Positions 36,263-45,606 of a stretch of 64,000 bases of DNA are shown in pieces. The stretch comes from an uncultured Agrobacterium sp. (lineage in GTDB: Bacteria; Pseudomonadota; Alphaproteobacteria; Rhizobiales; Rhizobiaceae). The notes beneath the pieces are model-generated. The model was given only the letters and a program-made list of their open reading frames with translations. It ran no database searches and was not told the DNA's origin. The position numbers were made by a program, and so were the translations under genes. How positions within the stretch are numbered: the stretch's first letter is position 1; the number at the start of each line of letters is the position of its first letter. Where the stretch lies: the NCBI GenBank assembly GCA_913777615.1, contig CAJYTK010000017.1, positions 186,001-250,000 on the forward strand. Direction: 5' to 3'.

Positions 36263-36985
36263 ATGGCAGCTCCTGACAGCATCATTCAGCTTTTGTCTCC
36301 CTATCCACCGGGATGGGGAGGCACATTGCTGTCTGGTGCTGCCGCGACGCTTGCCATCTCCGCCGGCGCCTATCTAATCGGTATAGTCATCGGAATGGCG
36401 GGTGCGCTTGGCAAGCTTTCCGATAACCGGGCTCTCGGCATCATTCTCAATCTCTACACGACCCTGATCCGCTCGGTGCCGGAACTCATTCTGATTGTCG
36501 GCCTCTATTACGCCGGAACGGACGGCTTGAACCGCCTGCTGCAAATGGCGGGCCTACCGCCGCTGGAGGTCAACGGCTTCGTCGCGGCTGTCGCTGTCCT
36601 TGGTTTTGTGCAGGGCGCCTATATGACGGAAGTCCTGCGCGGCGCGATCCTGTCTATCCCGAATGGCCAGATCGAGGCAGCCAAGGCGTTTGGCATGTCA
36701 CCGTTCTTGCGTTTTCGCCGCGTAGTACTTCCCGCTCTCTTGCCGAACGCGTTGCCTGGACTTTCGAATCTTTGGCTGTCGGTAACAAAGGATAGCGCGT
36801 TGGTGGCTGTCGTCGGCTATCAGGAACTGGCGCTCGCCACACGGCTGGCAGGGGCCAGCACCAAGCATTATTTCCTGTTCTTCATGGCTGCCGCACTGAT
36901 CTATCTGGCGATAACGCTTGTCTCCAATTTTGTCTTCCGGCTGATCGAACGGCGCGTGCGCCGCGGCCAGCCGTCGCTGGCGTGA
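36263..36985 (+). CDS. Amino-acid ABC transporter permease, HisQ type
   Basis: 240-residue inner-membrane permease with about five helices and the HisMQ coupling loop GAILSIPNGQIEAAKAFGMSP (about residues 123-143), which contacts the ATPase. The segment SVPELILIVGLYY is characteristic. Ten bases separate it from the second permease. Confidence 0.93.
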   Translation: MAAPDSIIQLLSPYPPGWGGTLLSGAAATLAISAGAYLIGIVIGMAGALGKLSDNRALGIILNLYTTLIRSVPELILIVGLYYAGTDGLNRLLQMAGLPPLEVNGFVAAVAVLGFVQGAYMTEVLRGAILSIPNGQIEAAKAFGMSPFLRFRRVVLPALLPNALPGLSNLWLSVTKDSALVAVVGYQELALATRLAGASTKHYFLFFMAAALIYLAITLVSNFVFRLIERRVRRGQPSLA

Positions 36986-36995
36986 GGGAGACAAG

Positions 36996-37685
36996 ATGAC
37001 GTTTTCCTGGATTGAAAAATACTGGCCGCTTCTCCTCACCGGTGCATGGCAGACCATCGCCCTTCTGTTCATCTCCGTCAGCCTCGGCTTCATTCTGGCG
37101 ATTGGCCTTGCCTTCGCTCAGGTCAGCGGTGGTAGGATCACGCGGCTCCTGGCACGCGGCTACTGCACCTTCTTTCGCGGTACGCCCCTGCTGATCCAGC
37201 TTTGGCTTCTTTATTACGGCGTCGGTTCGTTTCTACCGATGATCCCTGGCCTGCGGCAGAGCTTTTTGTGGCCGATCCTGCGTGAAGGTTTTTTCTTCGC
37301 TGCCGTCAGCTTTACTCTGAACTACGCGGCCTATGAGGCAGAGGTCCTGCGTGGGGCACTTCTCGGCGTGCCGAAGGGTGAACTTGAAGCCGCGCGCGCG
37401 TTCGGTATGAGCCGGTTCAAGCTTGCCCGCCGCATCTGGCTGCCACGCGCCATCCGCAACGCGCTTCCCACGATCGCAGGCGAGGTGGTGATGCAGTTGA
37501 AAGCCACGCCGCTCGCCTTTACCGTGACGGTGATGGACCTCTACGCAGTTGCCTACAAGGTTCGGCAAGACACTCTTCTCGTCTACGAGCCGCTTCTTGT
37601 CGTGACCGTCTTCTATCTCATCCTCACAGCTATCATTGCCCGCTGCTTCGGGATTATCGAAGCGCAGGTGCCAGTCAGACGCTAA
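36996..37685 (+). CDS. Amino-acid ABC transporter permease, HisM type
   Basis: 229-residue partner permease with the coupling loop GALLGVPKGELEAARAFGM (about residues 118-136) and FFRGTPLLIQLWLLYYG. GAGGGAGA precedes the ATG. It forms the heteromeric channel with the previous gene product. Confidence 0.93.
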   Translation: MTFSWIEKYWPLLLTGAWQTIALLFISVSLGFILAIGLAFAQVSGGRITRLLARGYCTFFRGTPLLIQLWLLYYGVGSFLPMIPGLRQSFLWPILREGFFFAAVSFTLNYAAYEAEVLRGALLGVPKGELEAARAFGMSRFKLARRIWLPRAIRNALPTIAGEVVMQLKATPLAFTVTVMDLYAVAYKVRQDTLLVYEPLLVVTVFYLILTAIIARCFGIIEAQVPVRR

Positions 37686-37716
37686 TCTAGCGGCGCAAAT
37701 ACCAGGAGTTTTTTGA

Positions 37717-38625
37717 ATGGGCGATATTCGCATTCTCGATGGCGGCATGAGCCGCGAATTGCAGCGGCTGGGTGCCGAACTGAGGCAGCCGGAATGGTCG
37801 GCTCTCGCGCTGATCAATGCGCCGGACATTGTCCGTCAGGTCCATGCGGAGTTCATCGAAGCCGGCGCCGACGTCGTTACCACCAATTCCTACGCGCTGG
37901 TGCCGTTTCACATCGGCGAGGAGCGGTTCCGTGAGCAGGGAGCGTCGCTGATTGCACTGTCCGGTCGTCTTGCGCGTGAGGCCGCTGATGCCTCCGGTCG
38001 CAAGATTACCGTCGCAGGTTCGTTGCCGCCGATCTTTGGCTCCTATGAGCCGGAGAATTTCGATGCCTCCCGCGTTCAGGATTATCTGCGTGTTCTGGTG
38101 AACAATCTCGAGCCCTCTGTCGATGTCTGGCTTGGAGAGACCCTCAGCCTGATAGCCGAAGGTGAAGCCGTCCGTGAGGCCGTTGCGAAGACGGGCAAAC
38201 CCTTCTGGATTTCCTTCACTCTGGATGATGAACTGGCGCAGTTGAACGGAGCCGAACCGAAACTGCGGTCCGGTGAAACCGTCCGCGCCGCCGCAGAGTG
38301 GATAGCGGGATCGGGTGCTGCGGCCTTGCTATTCAACTGCAGCAAGCCGGAGGTGATGAAAGCTGCAGTCGAGACGGCTGCCAACACCTTCAAGGAAAAG
38401 GGCGTCTCGCTGGAAATTGGCGTTTATGCCAACGCCTTCGAAGGAGAGCAGGGGGATTCCGCTGCCAATGAGGGTCTGCATGGCACACGGACTGATTTGA
38501 CCGACGACGTCTATTCGCGCTTCGCCTGCACCTGGGCGGACGCTGGCGCAACGATGATCGGCGGATGCTGCGGCATCGGCGCGGCCCACATCCATAAGGT
38601 GGCAGGCGCATTACGCGCTCATTGA
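37717..38625 (+). CDS. mmuM: Homocysteine S-methyltransferase family protein
   Basis: 302-residue zinc enzyme that transfers a methyl group, typically from S-methylmethionine or betaine-like donors, to homocysteine giving methionine. Signatures: LDGGMSRELQRLGAEL at the N-terminus, TTNSYALV, and the three zinc cysteines in LLFNCSKPEVM and IGGCCGIGAAHI. AGGAG eight bases upstream. It is the last gene of the ABC importer operon, so the importer probably supplies S-methylmethionine or a related compound. The donor is inferred. Confidence 0.88.
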   Translation: MGDIRILDGGMSRELQRLGAELRQPEWSALALINAPDIVRQVHAEFIEAGADVVTTNSYALVPFHIGEERFREQGASLIALSGRLAREAADASGRKITVAGSLPPIFGSYEPENFDASRVQDYLRVLVNNLEPSVDVWLGETLSLIAEGEAVREAVAKTGKPFWISFTLDDELAQLNGAEPKLRSGETVRAAAEWIAGSGAAALLFNCSKPEVMKAAVETAANTFKEKGVSLEIGVYANAFEGEQGDSAANEGLHGTRTDLTDDVYSRFACTWADAGATMIGGCCGIGAAHIHKVAGALRAH

Positions 38626-38638
38626 AAGGTGGTGACGT

Positions 38639-39106
38639 CTACCGCGTCTCGATGGAAAACACGTCGAGACCGGTGACGTCCTCTTCCAGCAGGGTGAAGC
38701 CCTGTTTCAAATAATACGGCCGCTTGTCGGCTGTCGCACAGAGATAGCAGGTGCCACGCCCAAGTAGCGCAATGTGCTGGCGGGCGTCTTTGATCAAAGC
38801 AGCAGCGACGCCCTGTTTTCGATAATCAGGATCGACCCAGAGCGCGGCGATCCAAGGTGCGTAGTTGGGCCGCACGTCGAGATCATTGTCGATGACGAGC
38901 AAGGAGCCGACATAGGTGTCGCCTTCATGCGCCACGAGCGCAAAGGGGACATCATCCTCTCCCAGCATAGGATCGAGATGCGCCCGATAATCTTCGAGCG
39001 GCACGCCGCTTTCCGTCCACCAGGCATTCCAGCCGCGATGAGCGATCGTGTCGGCGAAAGAAGGGTGGTGACGAAGATTGGATATCCGCATGTAATGTCT
39101 CATCAT
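38639..39106 (-). CDS. GNAT acetyltransferase
   Basis: 155-residue N-acetyltransferase with IAALWVDPDYRKQGVAAALI (acetyl-CoA loop, about residues 85-104) and a C-terminal YYLKQGFTLLE block. The start may be 39106 or 39091 (MRISNL); neither has a strong ribosome site. Substrate unknown. Convergent with mmuM. Confidence 0.83.
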   Translation of the reverse strand: MMRHYMRISNLRHHPSFADTIAHRGWNAWWTESGVPLEDYRAHLDPMLGEDDVPFALVAHEGDTYVGSLLVIDNDLDVRPNYAPWIAALWVDPDYRKQGVAAALIKDARQHIALLGRGTCYLCATADKRPYYLKQGFTLLEEDVTGLDVFSIETR

Positions 39107-39165
39107 CCTGAATCAGAAATCGAGAGCAAGTCTACAAGCAATTGAAATGCCAGCGCAACGATGTG

Positions 39166-39191
39166 GCCCGGCCGAGATTTTGCGGCCGGGC
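39166..39191 (-). terminator. Hairpin after mgtE
   Basis: GCCCGGCCG / CGGCCGGGC, perfect nine-base stem, just after the mgtE stop. No good T-run on the minus strand, so strength is uncertain. Confidence 0.5.
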
Positions 39192-39202
39192 AAACGGCGA
39201 GA

Positions 39203-40576
39203 TTACAGCAGCGTGCCTCCCAGAATGACCAGGGCCACGGAGAAGTAGATGACGAGGCCACTGACATCCACAAGCGTGGCAACGAAGGGGGCCGATGCGC
39301 TGGCCGGATCAAGACGCAGGCGCTGGAGGAGGAAAGGCAGCATCGAACCACAGATCGAGCCGAAGGTAACGATGCCGATCAGCGCTGCGAAGACGGTGAA
39401 ACCGACAAGCAGCCAATGCTCACCATAATCGTAGAAACCTGCCTGCTGCCACACGGTTAGCCGCAGGAAGCCGATTGCGCCGAGAATTGCACCGAGAGCC
39501 AGTCCGCTTGGCAGTTCCCGCAGAAGCACCCGCCACCAGTCGGAAAGCTTGAGTTCTCCCAGAGCCAGGGCGCGGATGATCAGCGAGGTTGCCTGCGAAC
39601 CCGAATTGCCGCCAGACGACATGATCAGCGGAATGAAGAGCGTCAGAACGACAGCCTTTTCCAGTTCTCCTTCGAAGTGCTGCATTGCGCTGGCCGTCAG
39701 CATTTCGCCGAGGAACAGGGCGGAGAGCCATCCGGCGCGCTTGCGGATCATGTCCATGAAGCCCATCGACATGTAAGGCTTGCCAAGCGCTTCCATGCCG
39801 CCGAACTTGTGGGCATCTTCCGTCGTGTCGGCAATCATCGTGTCGATGACGTCGTCGACGGTGACGATGCCGAGAATGCGGGCGTGCTCATCCACTACCG
39901 GAATCGCGAGAAGATCGTGCTTGCGGATGAGACGAGCGACGTCCTCCTGCGACATCTGGGGGTCTGCATAGACGACGCTTTCGCGCGATGCTGCAGACAG
40001 GATCGATGCTTCAGCTTCTGCGGTAACGAGACGGCGCAGCGTCACCACCTTGCTCAAGGTACCATCCTCGGCCAGCACATAGATGGCATAGACCGTTTCA
40101 CGCGAACGCTCGACGACGCGAATGTGCGAAAGGGTCTGTTCCACCGTCCAGCTATCAGGCACGCTGACGAACTCCGTCGTCATAATGGAGCCTGCGGTGC
40201 GGGGCGGATAGGTCATCAGATGCTGGATGGCAGCAGCCGTAGCGCGGTCCAGACGCGAAAAGAGCTTGGCGCGGTGGCTCTCATCCATCTCGGCCATGAC
40301 GTCCGCCACGCGGTCGTCTGACATGAGGTTGACGATACGAGTTGCCTGCTCCAGCGGGATGGTAGCGATAATCTCGGCAGCATGATGCAGTTCCGGACGA
40401 TCCAGAATGGCAACGGCCTTTGGCTGCGGCATTTTCAGCAAAGCATCGACGGCGTCATGCACATCAAGTGCGTTCAGTTGCTCGACACGTTCTGCAATGG
40501 TTGAAAGACCTGCATCACCGCTGCGAAAAAGACGTGCGGCCTTGCTGGCTCTCTGGGAGAGGGTATGAAAGTTCAT
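39203..40576 (-). CDS. mgtE: Magnesium transporter MgtE
   Basis: 457-residue magnesium channel. Order: N-terminal magnesium-sensing MgtE_N domain (about 30-135), two CBS domains (about 140-265, including GSIMTTEFVSVPDSWTV and LLAIPVVDEHARILGIV), a plug helix, and five membrane helices with the pore segment PLIMSSGGNSGSQATSLIIR (about residues 330-349). GGAAGG nine bases before the ATG. The N-terminal cytosolic domain gates the channel by intracellular magnesium. No magnesium riboswitch was recognised in the leader. Confidence 0.95.
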   Translation of the reverse strand: MNFHTLSQRASKAARLFRSGDAGLSTIAERVEQLNALDVHDAVDALLKMPQPKAVAILDRPELHHAAEIIATIPLEQATRIVNLMSDDRVADVMAEMDESHRAKLFSRLDRATAAAIQHLMTYPPRTAGSIMTTEFVSVPDSWTVEQTLSHIRVVERSRETVYAIYVLAEDGTLSKVVTLRRLVTAEAEASILSAASRESVVYADPQMSQEDVARLIRKHDLLAIPVVDEHARILGIVTVDDVIDTMIADTTEDAHKFGGMEALGKPYMSMGFMDMIRKRAGWLSALFLGEMLTASAMQHFEGELEKAVVLTLFIPLIMSSGGNSGSQATSLIIRALALGELKLSDWWRVLLRELPSGLALGAILGAIGFLRLTVWQQAGFYDYGEHWLLVGFTVFAALIGIVTFGSICGSMLPFLLQRLRLDPASASAPFVATLVDVSGLVIYFSVALVILGGTLL

Positions 40577-41080
40577 GATTGCTCACCTTCCAGTCGATCC
40601 GCCGATCGCGGCGGGCCGTGGTGAGCTGACAGGGATCAGATCAGAGCACGTCTCGCCGGTCTCGGCAAAGGCAATCGACTACTACTGTCGCTAGACATCA
40701 AACGATGCTCCGTGAATATCCGTGCCGGATGGCTGTCACACCCGCACGTGAGGCCTGTGGTGCGCCTGAACCGCGTCATAGTCAAGCCGTGCGAAGATGA
40801 AATTTTGGCAAGGTTGATCTGCGCGAAAAGCAGAGCAGATCTCTCTCTGAATTCAGGTGTCTATGTTTCGACCGACCTGAATTGCGCCGCGCCATTTCTC
40901 GACGTGACATACAGTTGAAGATCGAGCTCTCTCTCCTCGTTCAACATGTCCCACGGTCAGCTAAAAAGCGGCTAATATACGTTGTTTCGACAAACCCATG
41001 CGGGTAGCTCCACCTTCAGATTTAATCATTGATTAACCATAAGTGCCATAGGTTAGGGGGCAACGTCGGCATGATGCGAC
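40577..41080. other. Divergent intergenic region, mgtE/autotransporter
   Basis: 504 bases with no supported gene. It contains the CtrA box at 41022-41036. The mgtE-proximal 200 bases are GC-rich and can fold, but do not show the M-box core. Confidence 0.55.
41022..41036 (+). promoter_or_regulatory. CtrA box upstream of the autotransporter
   Basis: TTAA (41022-41025), seven bases, TTAA (41033-41036), the second half in the fuller form GATTAACC. It ends 44 bases before the GTG start, a spacing at which bound CtrA could contact RNA polymerase. Confidence 0.65.
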
Positions 41081-44000
41081 GTGACGACTGCCGGTATGCT
41101 TATGGTCCGCCACCCGCTCTTCATAGCACCCAGATTTTTAGTCTTGTTGGCTGCAACTGCGCCCGCCGCCCTCGTGGCAACCTATGCGGCTGCGCAATCG
41201 ATGTGGACAGGCGCGACGGATAACGCGTTCGAGAATGATGCGAACTGGGCGCCGCGCGCGCCGTCCGTGACCGATAGTGCCACGGTCGATGCCGGCTCCC
41301 CCCAGGTGTCGACGGGCGAGATCATCGACCGGTTGAATGTCGGCGGCGGAAACGTGACTGTCTCCAATACCGGTGCCTTGACCGTTACCAGTGGCACCAC
41401 GATGACCTCTGGCAGCATCACCATCAATGCAGGCGGTGTTTTGACATCGGACGTCGATCTCGTCGGTGGCAGTCTTGCTGTCGATGGCGCACTGGATGGC
41501 ACGCTGTCACTACAAAATGGCAGCGTGACCGTGAATGGTACGCTTCGCGATGGCGTCGTTGGAAATGGAACTTCGCTTTCCAACAATGGTGCAATGAGCG
41601 GTGCTGACGTCGCCTCAGGCGGCACTTTTACCAATAACAGCGGGGCGACGCTCTCCACCTTGGAAAATGCCGGTACGGCATCGAATGCGGGTCATATCGG
41701 CACGCTGGAAAACTCCGGCGGCAATTTCACTAACAATGCCGGTGGAGAGGTTCTCGGCAAGACGACGGTGTCAGGCGGAAGTGTCACCAACAACTTCATC
41801 GTCACGGATGTGGATGTCGCAGCAGCTGCGGCCTTCACCAACAATAATGGTGCAACGGCGGGCAATATCCGCAACTCAGGAACCATCGTCAACGCAGGCA
41901 CGGTCACCTCGCTTCAGAACGATTCGGGCAGCTTTACCAACAATGTCGGCGGTAGGATTACCGGCGAAACGATCATATCGGGTGGCACCGTGACCAACAA
42001 CTTTGTGGTGACGGATGTGGACGTCGCCGCAGCGGCGGCATTTGCAAATAATGCCGGCGGAACGGCGGGCAATGTGCGCAATTCCGGTGCATTCACCAAT
42101 GCCGGAACGATCGCCTCTCTTCGAAACGACGCCGGAACGACCACAAACAATGCCGGTGGCAGGGTGACCGGCACGACCATTGTTGCGGGTGGAACGGTCA
42201 CCAACAACTTCGTGGTGACCGATGTGGATGTCGCCGCCGCCGCGGCTTTCGTCAACAATACAGCAGCCTCTGCTGGGGCGGTCACCAACAACGGTGTCAC
42301 CACCAACGCCGGCACGGTCGCTTCACTCGAAAACAGGGATGGGCTCTTTACCAACAATGCCGGTGGATCGGTTACCGGAGCGACGACGATTAGCGGTGGC
42401 ACCGTGGTCAATAACGACACGCTTGCGGATGTGCAAAACCGGGCAGGTGGAAGATTCATCAACAATCTCGGCGCCATCGTAAATGATGTCGTGAATGAAG
42501 GGATAGCGACGAATGATGGCACGGTCGCATCTCTGAGCAATGTCAAAGGACGTTTCACCAATACGGGTACCATTACAGGCAAAGCCGATGTGAGAGGCGG
42601 CGAACTTCGGAACGACGGAACGGCGTCCGGCACCGTGGATATCTTCGATGGCGGTCTATTGAGCGGTACCGGCGTGTCGGGTGGCCTGCTGGTTCGCGCA
42701 GGTGGCGTGCTGGCCCCTGGGCCTGGCATCGCGGCGACGAGTGTCAGCGGCGATGCGACCTTCCAGACGGGCGCGGTCTATGATGTCGATATCGATTCCA
42801 CCGGCCGCTCCGATCGCATTGATGTCTCAGGAACGGCGCGTCTGCAAGGCGGCGTGGTCGATCTGCGCGCAGCAAGCGGCACTTACGGTCTGTCCACAAC
42901 CTACCACATCTTGACTGCCGGTCTGGTCGACGGCGCGTTCGATCGCGTCGACAGCAATTTTGCTTTCTTGTCGCCAACGCTGACCTATGGAGCGACATCC
43001 GTCGATCTTCAACTTGACCGTAACGCCGTGCGCTTCGAAGATGTCGCACGCACCCGCAACGATGCTGCGGCTGCAAACGCGATTGAAGCAGCCGGCGTAT
43101 CGAACACCCTTTTTCAGGCTGTTCTGCCACTGGATATCCAGACGGCGCAGAGTGCCTTTGCGCAGCTGAACGGTGAAGTACACGCTTCGCTCAAATCTGC
43201 TCTTCTCTCCGACAGCTCTATTCTGCGCGAAGCGATTGTCGACAAGACCAACCGCCTTTCAAGCGAGAGCGAGGTGAAAGACGGCAGTCTGTGGGCGACA
43301 GGCCTGGCGTCGAGAGAGACTTTCGCTGATGATGAAACGGCTGGAGCTCTGGAGATCAACCGGGAGGGAATGTTGCTCGGTGGCGATATTCCGATTTCGG
43401 ATGCTTGGCGCCTTGGAGGCGCGTTGGGTTACAGCACGATTGACGCCGCTCAGGGGGCCGAGGCGCAGTCATACCACATCGGCCTCTATACCCATGCGCA
43501 GATGGAGCCGTTTAGTTTCACAGGCGGCGCGCTCTACTCCCGAAACGAGATCGCTACACGCAGAAACGTTGCCTTCGGCACATTTTCAGACGTACTAACG
43601 TCCGACTACAGCCGCTCGACGTCGCAAGTCTTTACCGAGGTGGGTTGGACCTTCGAGATGGATAAACTCCGTCTCCAGCCCTTTGCTGGTCTCGCCTATA
43701 CGGCGACCGATGGCGGTGCAATCCGAGAGGATGGCGGGGCGGCGGCACTCGCCATTGAAGACCGGTCATTCGATAGCACAATATCCACGATGGGTTTGCG
43801 TTTTTCGACAGAGGTTGAGACAGGCCACCTGCCGATTTTCGTATCCGGCATGGTCGGCTGGCGGCATGATTTCGACCCTACAGGACCTTTTGCAGTCGCG
43901 CGTTTCGACGGTGGTAGCCCGTTCATGCTGGATGGCGTTGGCGTACCGCAAGATGCGCTGATGGTGAAGGCAGGCGCTACCGTCCACCTCTCCAAATCGG

Positions 44001-44086
44001 CGCGCGTGATGCTGACCTACAGCGGTGATTTCGCCAAGGGTTATGGTTCCAACGCCGTCATGGCGAACCTGACGATGAATTTCTAA
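41081..44086 (+). CDS. Autotransporter with repeat passenger domain
   Basis: Type V secreted surface protein of about 1000 residues. Parts: signal peptide (to AAAQS, about residue 39), a beta-helical passenger of Asn/Gly/Thr-rich repeats (about 45-560) including 69-residue units with VTDVDVAAAAAF, a linker helix, and a C-terminal beta-barrel (about 730-1001) ending in Phe (ANLTMNF), as required for outer-membrane assembly. The start is GTG 41081 or ATG 41096; neither has a strong ribosome site. The CtrA box upstream suggests cell-cycle-timed expression, so a polar or growth-phase surface adhesin is plausible. Function is not proven. Confidence 0.9.
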   Translation: MTTAGMLMVRHPLFIAPRFLVLLAATAPAALVATYAAAQSMWTGATDNAFENDANWAPRAPSVTDSATVDAGSPQVSTGEIIDRLNVGGGNVTVSNTGALTVTSGTTMTSGSITINAGGVLTSDVDLVGGSLAVDGALDGTLSLQNGSVTVNGTLRDGVVGNGTSLSNNGAMSGADVASGGTFTNNSGATLSTLENAGTASNAGHIGTLENSGGNFTNNAGGEVLGKTTVSGGSVTNNFIVTDVDVAAAAAFTNNNGATAGNIRNSGTIVNAGTVTSLQNDSGSFTNNVGGRITGETIISGGTVTNNFVVTDVDVAAAAAFANNAGGTAGNVRNSGAFTNAGTIASLRNDAGTTTNNAGGRVTGTTIVAGGTVTNNFVVTDVDVAAAAAFVNNTAASAGAVTNNGVTTNAGTVASLENRDGLFTNNAGGSVTGATTISGGTVVNNDTLADVQNRAGGRFINNLGAIVNDVVNEGIATNDGTVASLSNVKGRFTNTGTITGKADVRGGELRNDGTASGTVDIFDGGLLSGTGVSGGLLVRAGGVLAPGPGIAATSVSGDATFQTGAVYDVDIDSTGRSDRIDVSGTARLQGGVVDLRAASGTYGLSTTYHILTAGLVDGAFDRVDSNFAFLSPTLTYGATSVDLQLDRNAVRFEDVARTRNDAAAANAIEAAGVSNTLFQAVLPLDIQTAQSAFAQLNGEVHASLKSALLSDSSILREAIVDKTNRLSSESEVKDGSLWATGLASRETFADDETAGALEINREGMLLGGDIPISDAWRLGGALGYSTIDAAQGAEAQSYHIGLYTHAQMEPFSFTGGALYSRNEIATRRNVAFGTFSDVLTSDYSRSTSQVFTEVGWTFEMDKLRLQPFAGLAYTATDGGAIREDGGAAALAIEDRSFDSTISTMGLRFSTEVETGHLPIFVSGMVGWRHDFDPTGPFAVARFDGGSPFMLDGVGVPQDALMVKAGATVHLSKSARVMLTYSGDFAKGYGSNAVMANLTMNF
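41783..42403 (+). repeat. Three tandem 207-base units inside the autotransporter gene
   Basis: Repeat starts (coding VTNNF or VTNNFV) fall at 41783, 41990, 42197 and the next related unit at 42404: exactly 207 bases (69 codons) each. The units differ at scattered, partly synonymous sites, so they are old or under selection. Confidence 0.9.
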
Positions 44087-44102
44087 GACAGAGCCAAACG
44101 GC

Positions 44103-45350
44103 TTAAATCCTGGGAGCCTTCTCCTGCCGCTCCAGCATGACTGCAACGAGGAAGACCAGCAGGCCGCCAAAGGACAGGGCTGCCCCGATATAACCCGTGG
44201 ATGCATAACCGTAGCCAAGTGCGATCACCACGCCGCCAAGCCACGCGCCGAGCGCATTGGCAATATTGAAGGCCGAATGATTGGACGCCGCGGCCAGGGT
44301 CTGGGCATCGGCAGCAACGTCCATCAGACGCGTCTGCACTGCGGGGCACGCGGCAAAGCCGCAGCCGATGAGAAAGACGCAAAGACACAACATGAAGGGT
44401 GTGTGGGCCGTGAGGCTGAAGATCGTCATGAGGATGACATTGAAGGCCAGCATGCCGCCAATCGTGCCGTTCAAGGATAGGTCGGCAAGTCGCGAGCCGA
44501 CGATATTGCCGACATTCATGCCAATGCCGAACAGCGCCAGAACGATGGGCACGGCGGACACGGGCATCATGGCGACATCCGTGGTGGTTTTGGCAATATA
44601 ACTGAAAACAGCAAACATGCCGCCGAAGCCGACTGCTGCGATGGCGAGCGATAGCCAGACCTGGACGCGGCGAAACGCACCAAGCTCACGCCACACGCTT
44701 GCGCCTTCCTGCACCTTGTCACGCGGTTGAAACATCCACAGAAGCGCAACGGTGACGAGCGCGATGCCGCCAACCATCATGAAAGCTGCCCGCCAGGAAA
44801 AGACTTGTCCGAAGAAAGTGGCAAGCGGTGTGCCGAGAAGCGTGGCGATGGTGAGCCCGAGCATGACGCGACCGACCGCGCGGGTGCGTTTGTGAATAGG
44901 CGCCATGGAGGCTGCTACCAGTGCTGAAACGCCGAAATAGGCGCCATGCGGCAGACCGGATATGAAACGCAGAGCGGTGAAGGTCCAGAAGTCCGGCGCA
45001 AGGGCGCTGAGAATGTTGCTGGCGGCAAACAGGCCCATCAGGGAAAGTAGAAGCAAGCGGCGTGTCATGCGCGCGGCGAGCACCGCGATGATGGGCGCGC
45101 CGATGACGACGCCGAGCGCATAGGCAGTAATCACGTGGCCAGCAACGGGTACCGAGACGCCATAAGTCGTTGCGACATCTGGCAAAAGACCCATGATCGC
45201 AAACTCTCCGGTGCCGATACCGAACCCGCCAGCCGCAAGAGCAATCTCGATCAGTGCTACGGAAAGAGGCGTCAGGCCACCCGGAGTAGAAGGCGCGGTA
45301 ACATCTTCTTGCGCCGCTGGGTGGGTGTCGTGTGAAAAGCTATGGCTCAT
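44103..45350 (-). CDS. MFS transporter, DHA1 family
   Basis: 415-residue transporter with 12 membrane helices. Helix 1 has GGFGIGTGEFAIMGLLPDVA and the loop 2-3 motif LAARMTRRLLLL matches DHA1 drug or sugar efflux proteins of the AraJ/YdhP group. Start 45350 (MSHSFSH) is preferred; 45377 is an in-frame alternative. A terminator-like hairpin with a T-run lies on the same strand just upstream (45403-45437), which may attenuate its transcription. Convergent with the autotransporter gene. Confidence 0.9.
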   Translation of the reverse strand: MSHSFSHDTHPAAQEDVTAPSTPGGLTPLSVALIEIALAAGGFGIGTGEFAIMGLLPDVATTYGVSVPVAGHVITAYALGVVIGAPIIAVLAARMTRRLLLLSLMGLFAASNILSALAPDFWTFTALRFISGLPHGAYFGVSALVAASMAPIHKRTRAVGRVMLGLTIATLLGTPLATFFGQVFSWRAAFMMVGGIALVTVALLWMFQPRDKVQEGASVWRELGAFRRVQVWLSLAIAAVGFGGMFAVFSYIAKTTTDVAMMPVSAVPIVLALFGIGMNVGNIVGSRLADLSLNGTIGGMLAFNVILMTIFSLTAHTPFMLCLCVFLIGCGFAACPAVQTRLMDVAADAQTLAAASNHSAFNIANALGAWLGGVVIALGYGYASTGYIGAALSFGGLLVFLVAVMLERQEKAPRI

Positions 45351-45402
45351 CGGATTTCCGGCTGCGGCAGAACGCATCCATTGTAAGGAAAGGCTCGCCC
45401 AA

Positions 45403-45437
45403 GAAAAAAGGGCAAGATCGACGTGGCCGATCTGCCC
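45403..45437 (-). terminator. Minus-strand terminator in the MFS leader
   Basis: GGGCAGATCG / CGATC-x-TTGCCC with one bulged base, then TTTTTTCTT on the minus strand, 53-87 bases before the MFS start. It ends a short leader or an sRNA transcribed from about 45440-45600. Confidence 0.7.
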
Positions 45438-45606
45438 TAACTGGAGGTGTTGGTCACCAAATTGACCTTATGTTGCTTCTATCATGTTTTTGTGCGTCGC
45501 GGTAGTGTTTGATTCGATAAAATCTGGATTGAACATCCAGCCGTTGGAACCCTTTTGATGCAGCGCGATTTAGATGGCGCTTCGTGCTCAATAGCTGGAT
45601 GGATAG

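Noticed and set aside
40577-40760. Magnesium (M-box) riboswitch upstream of mgtE
   Set aside because: The leader folds but does not show the M-box core sequences I would expect.
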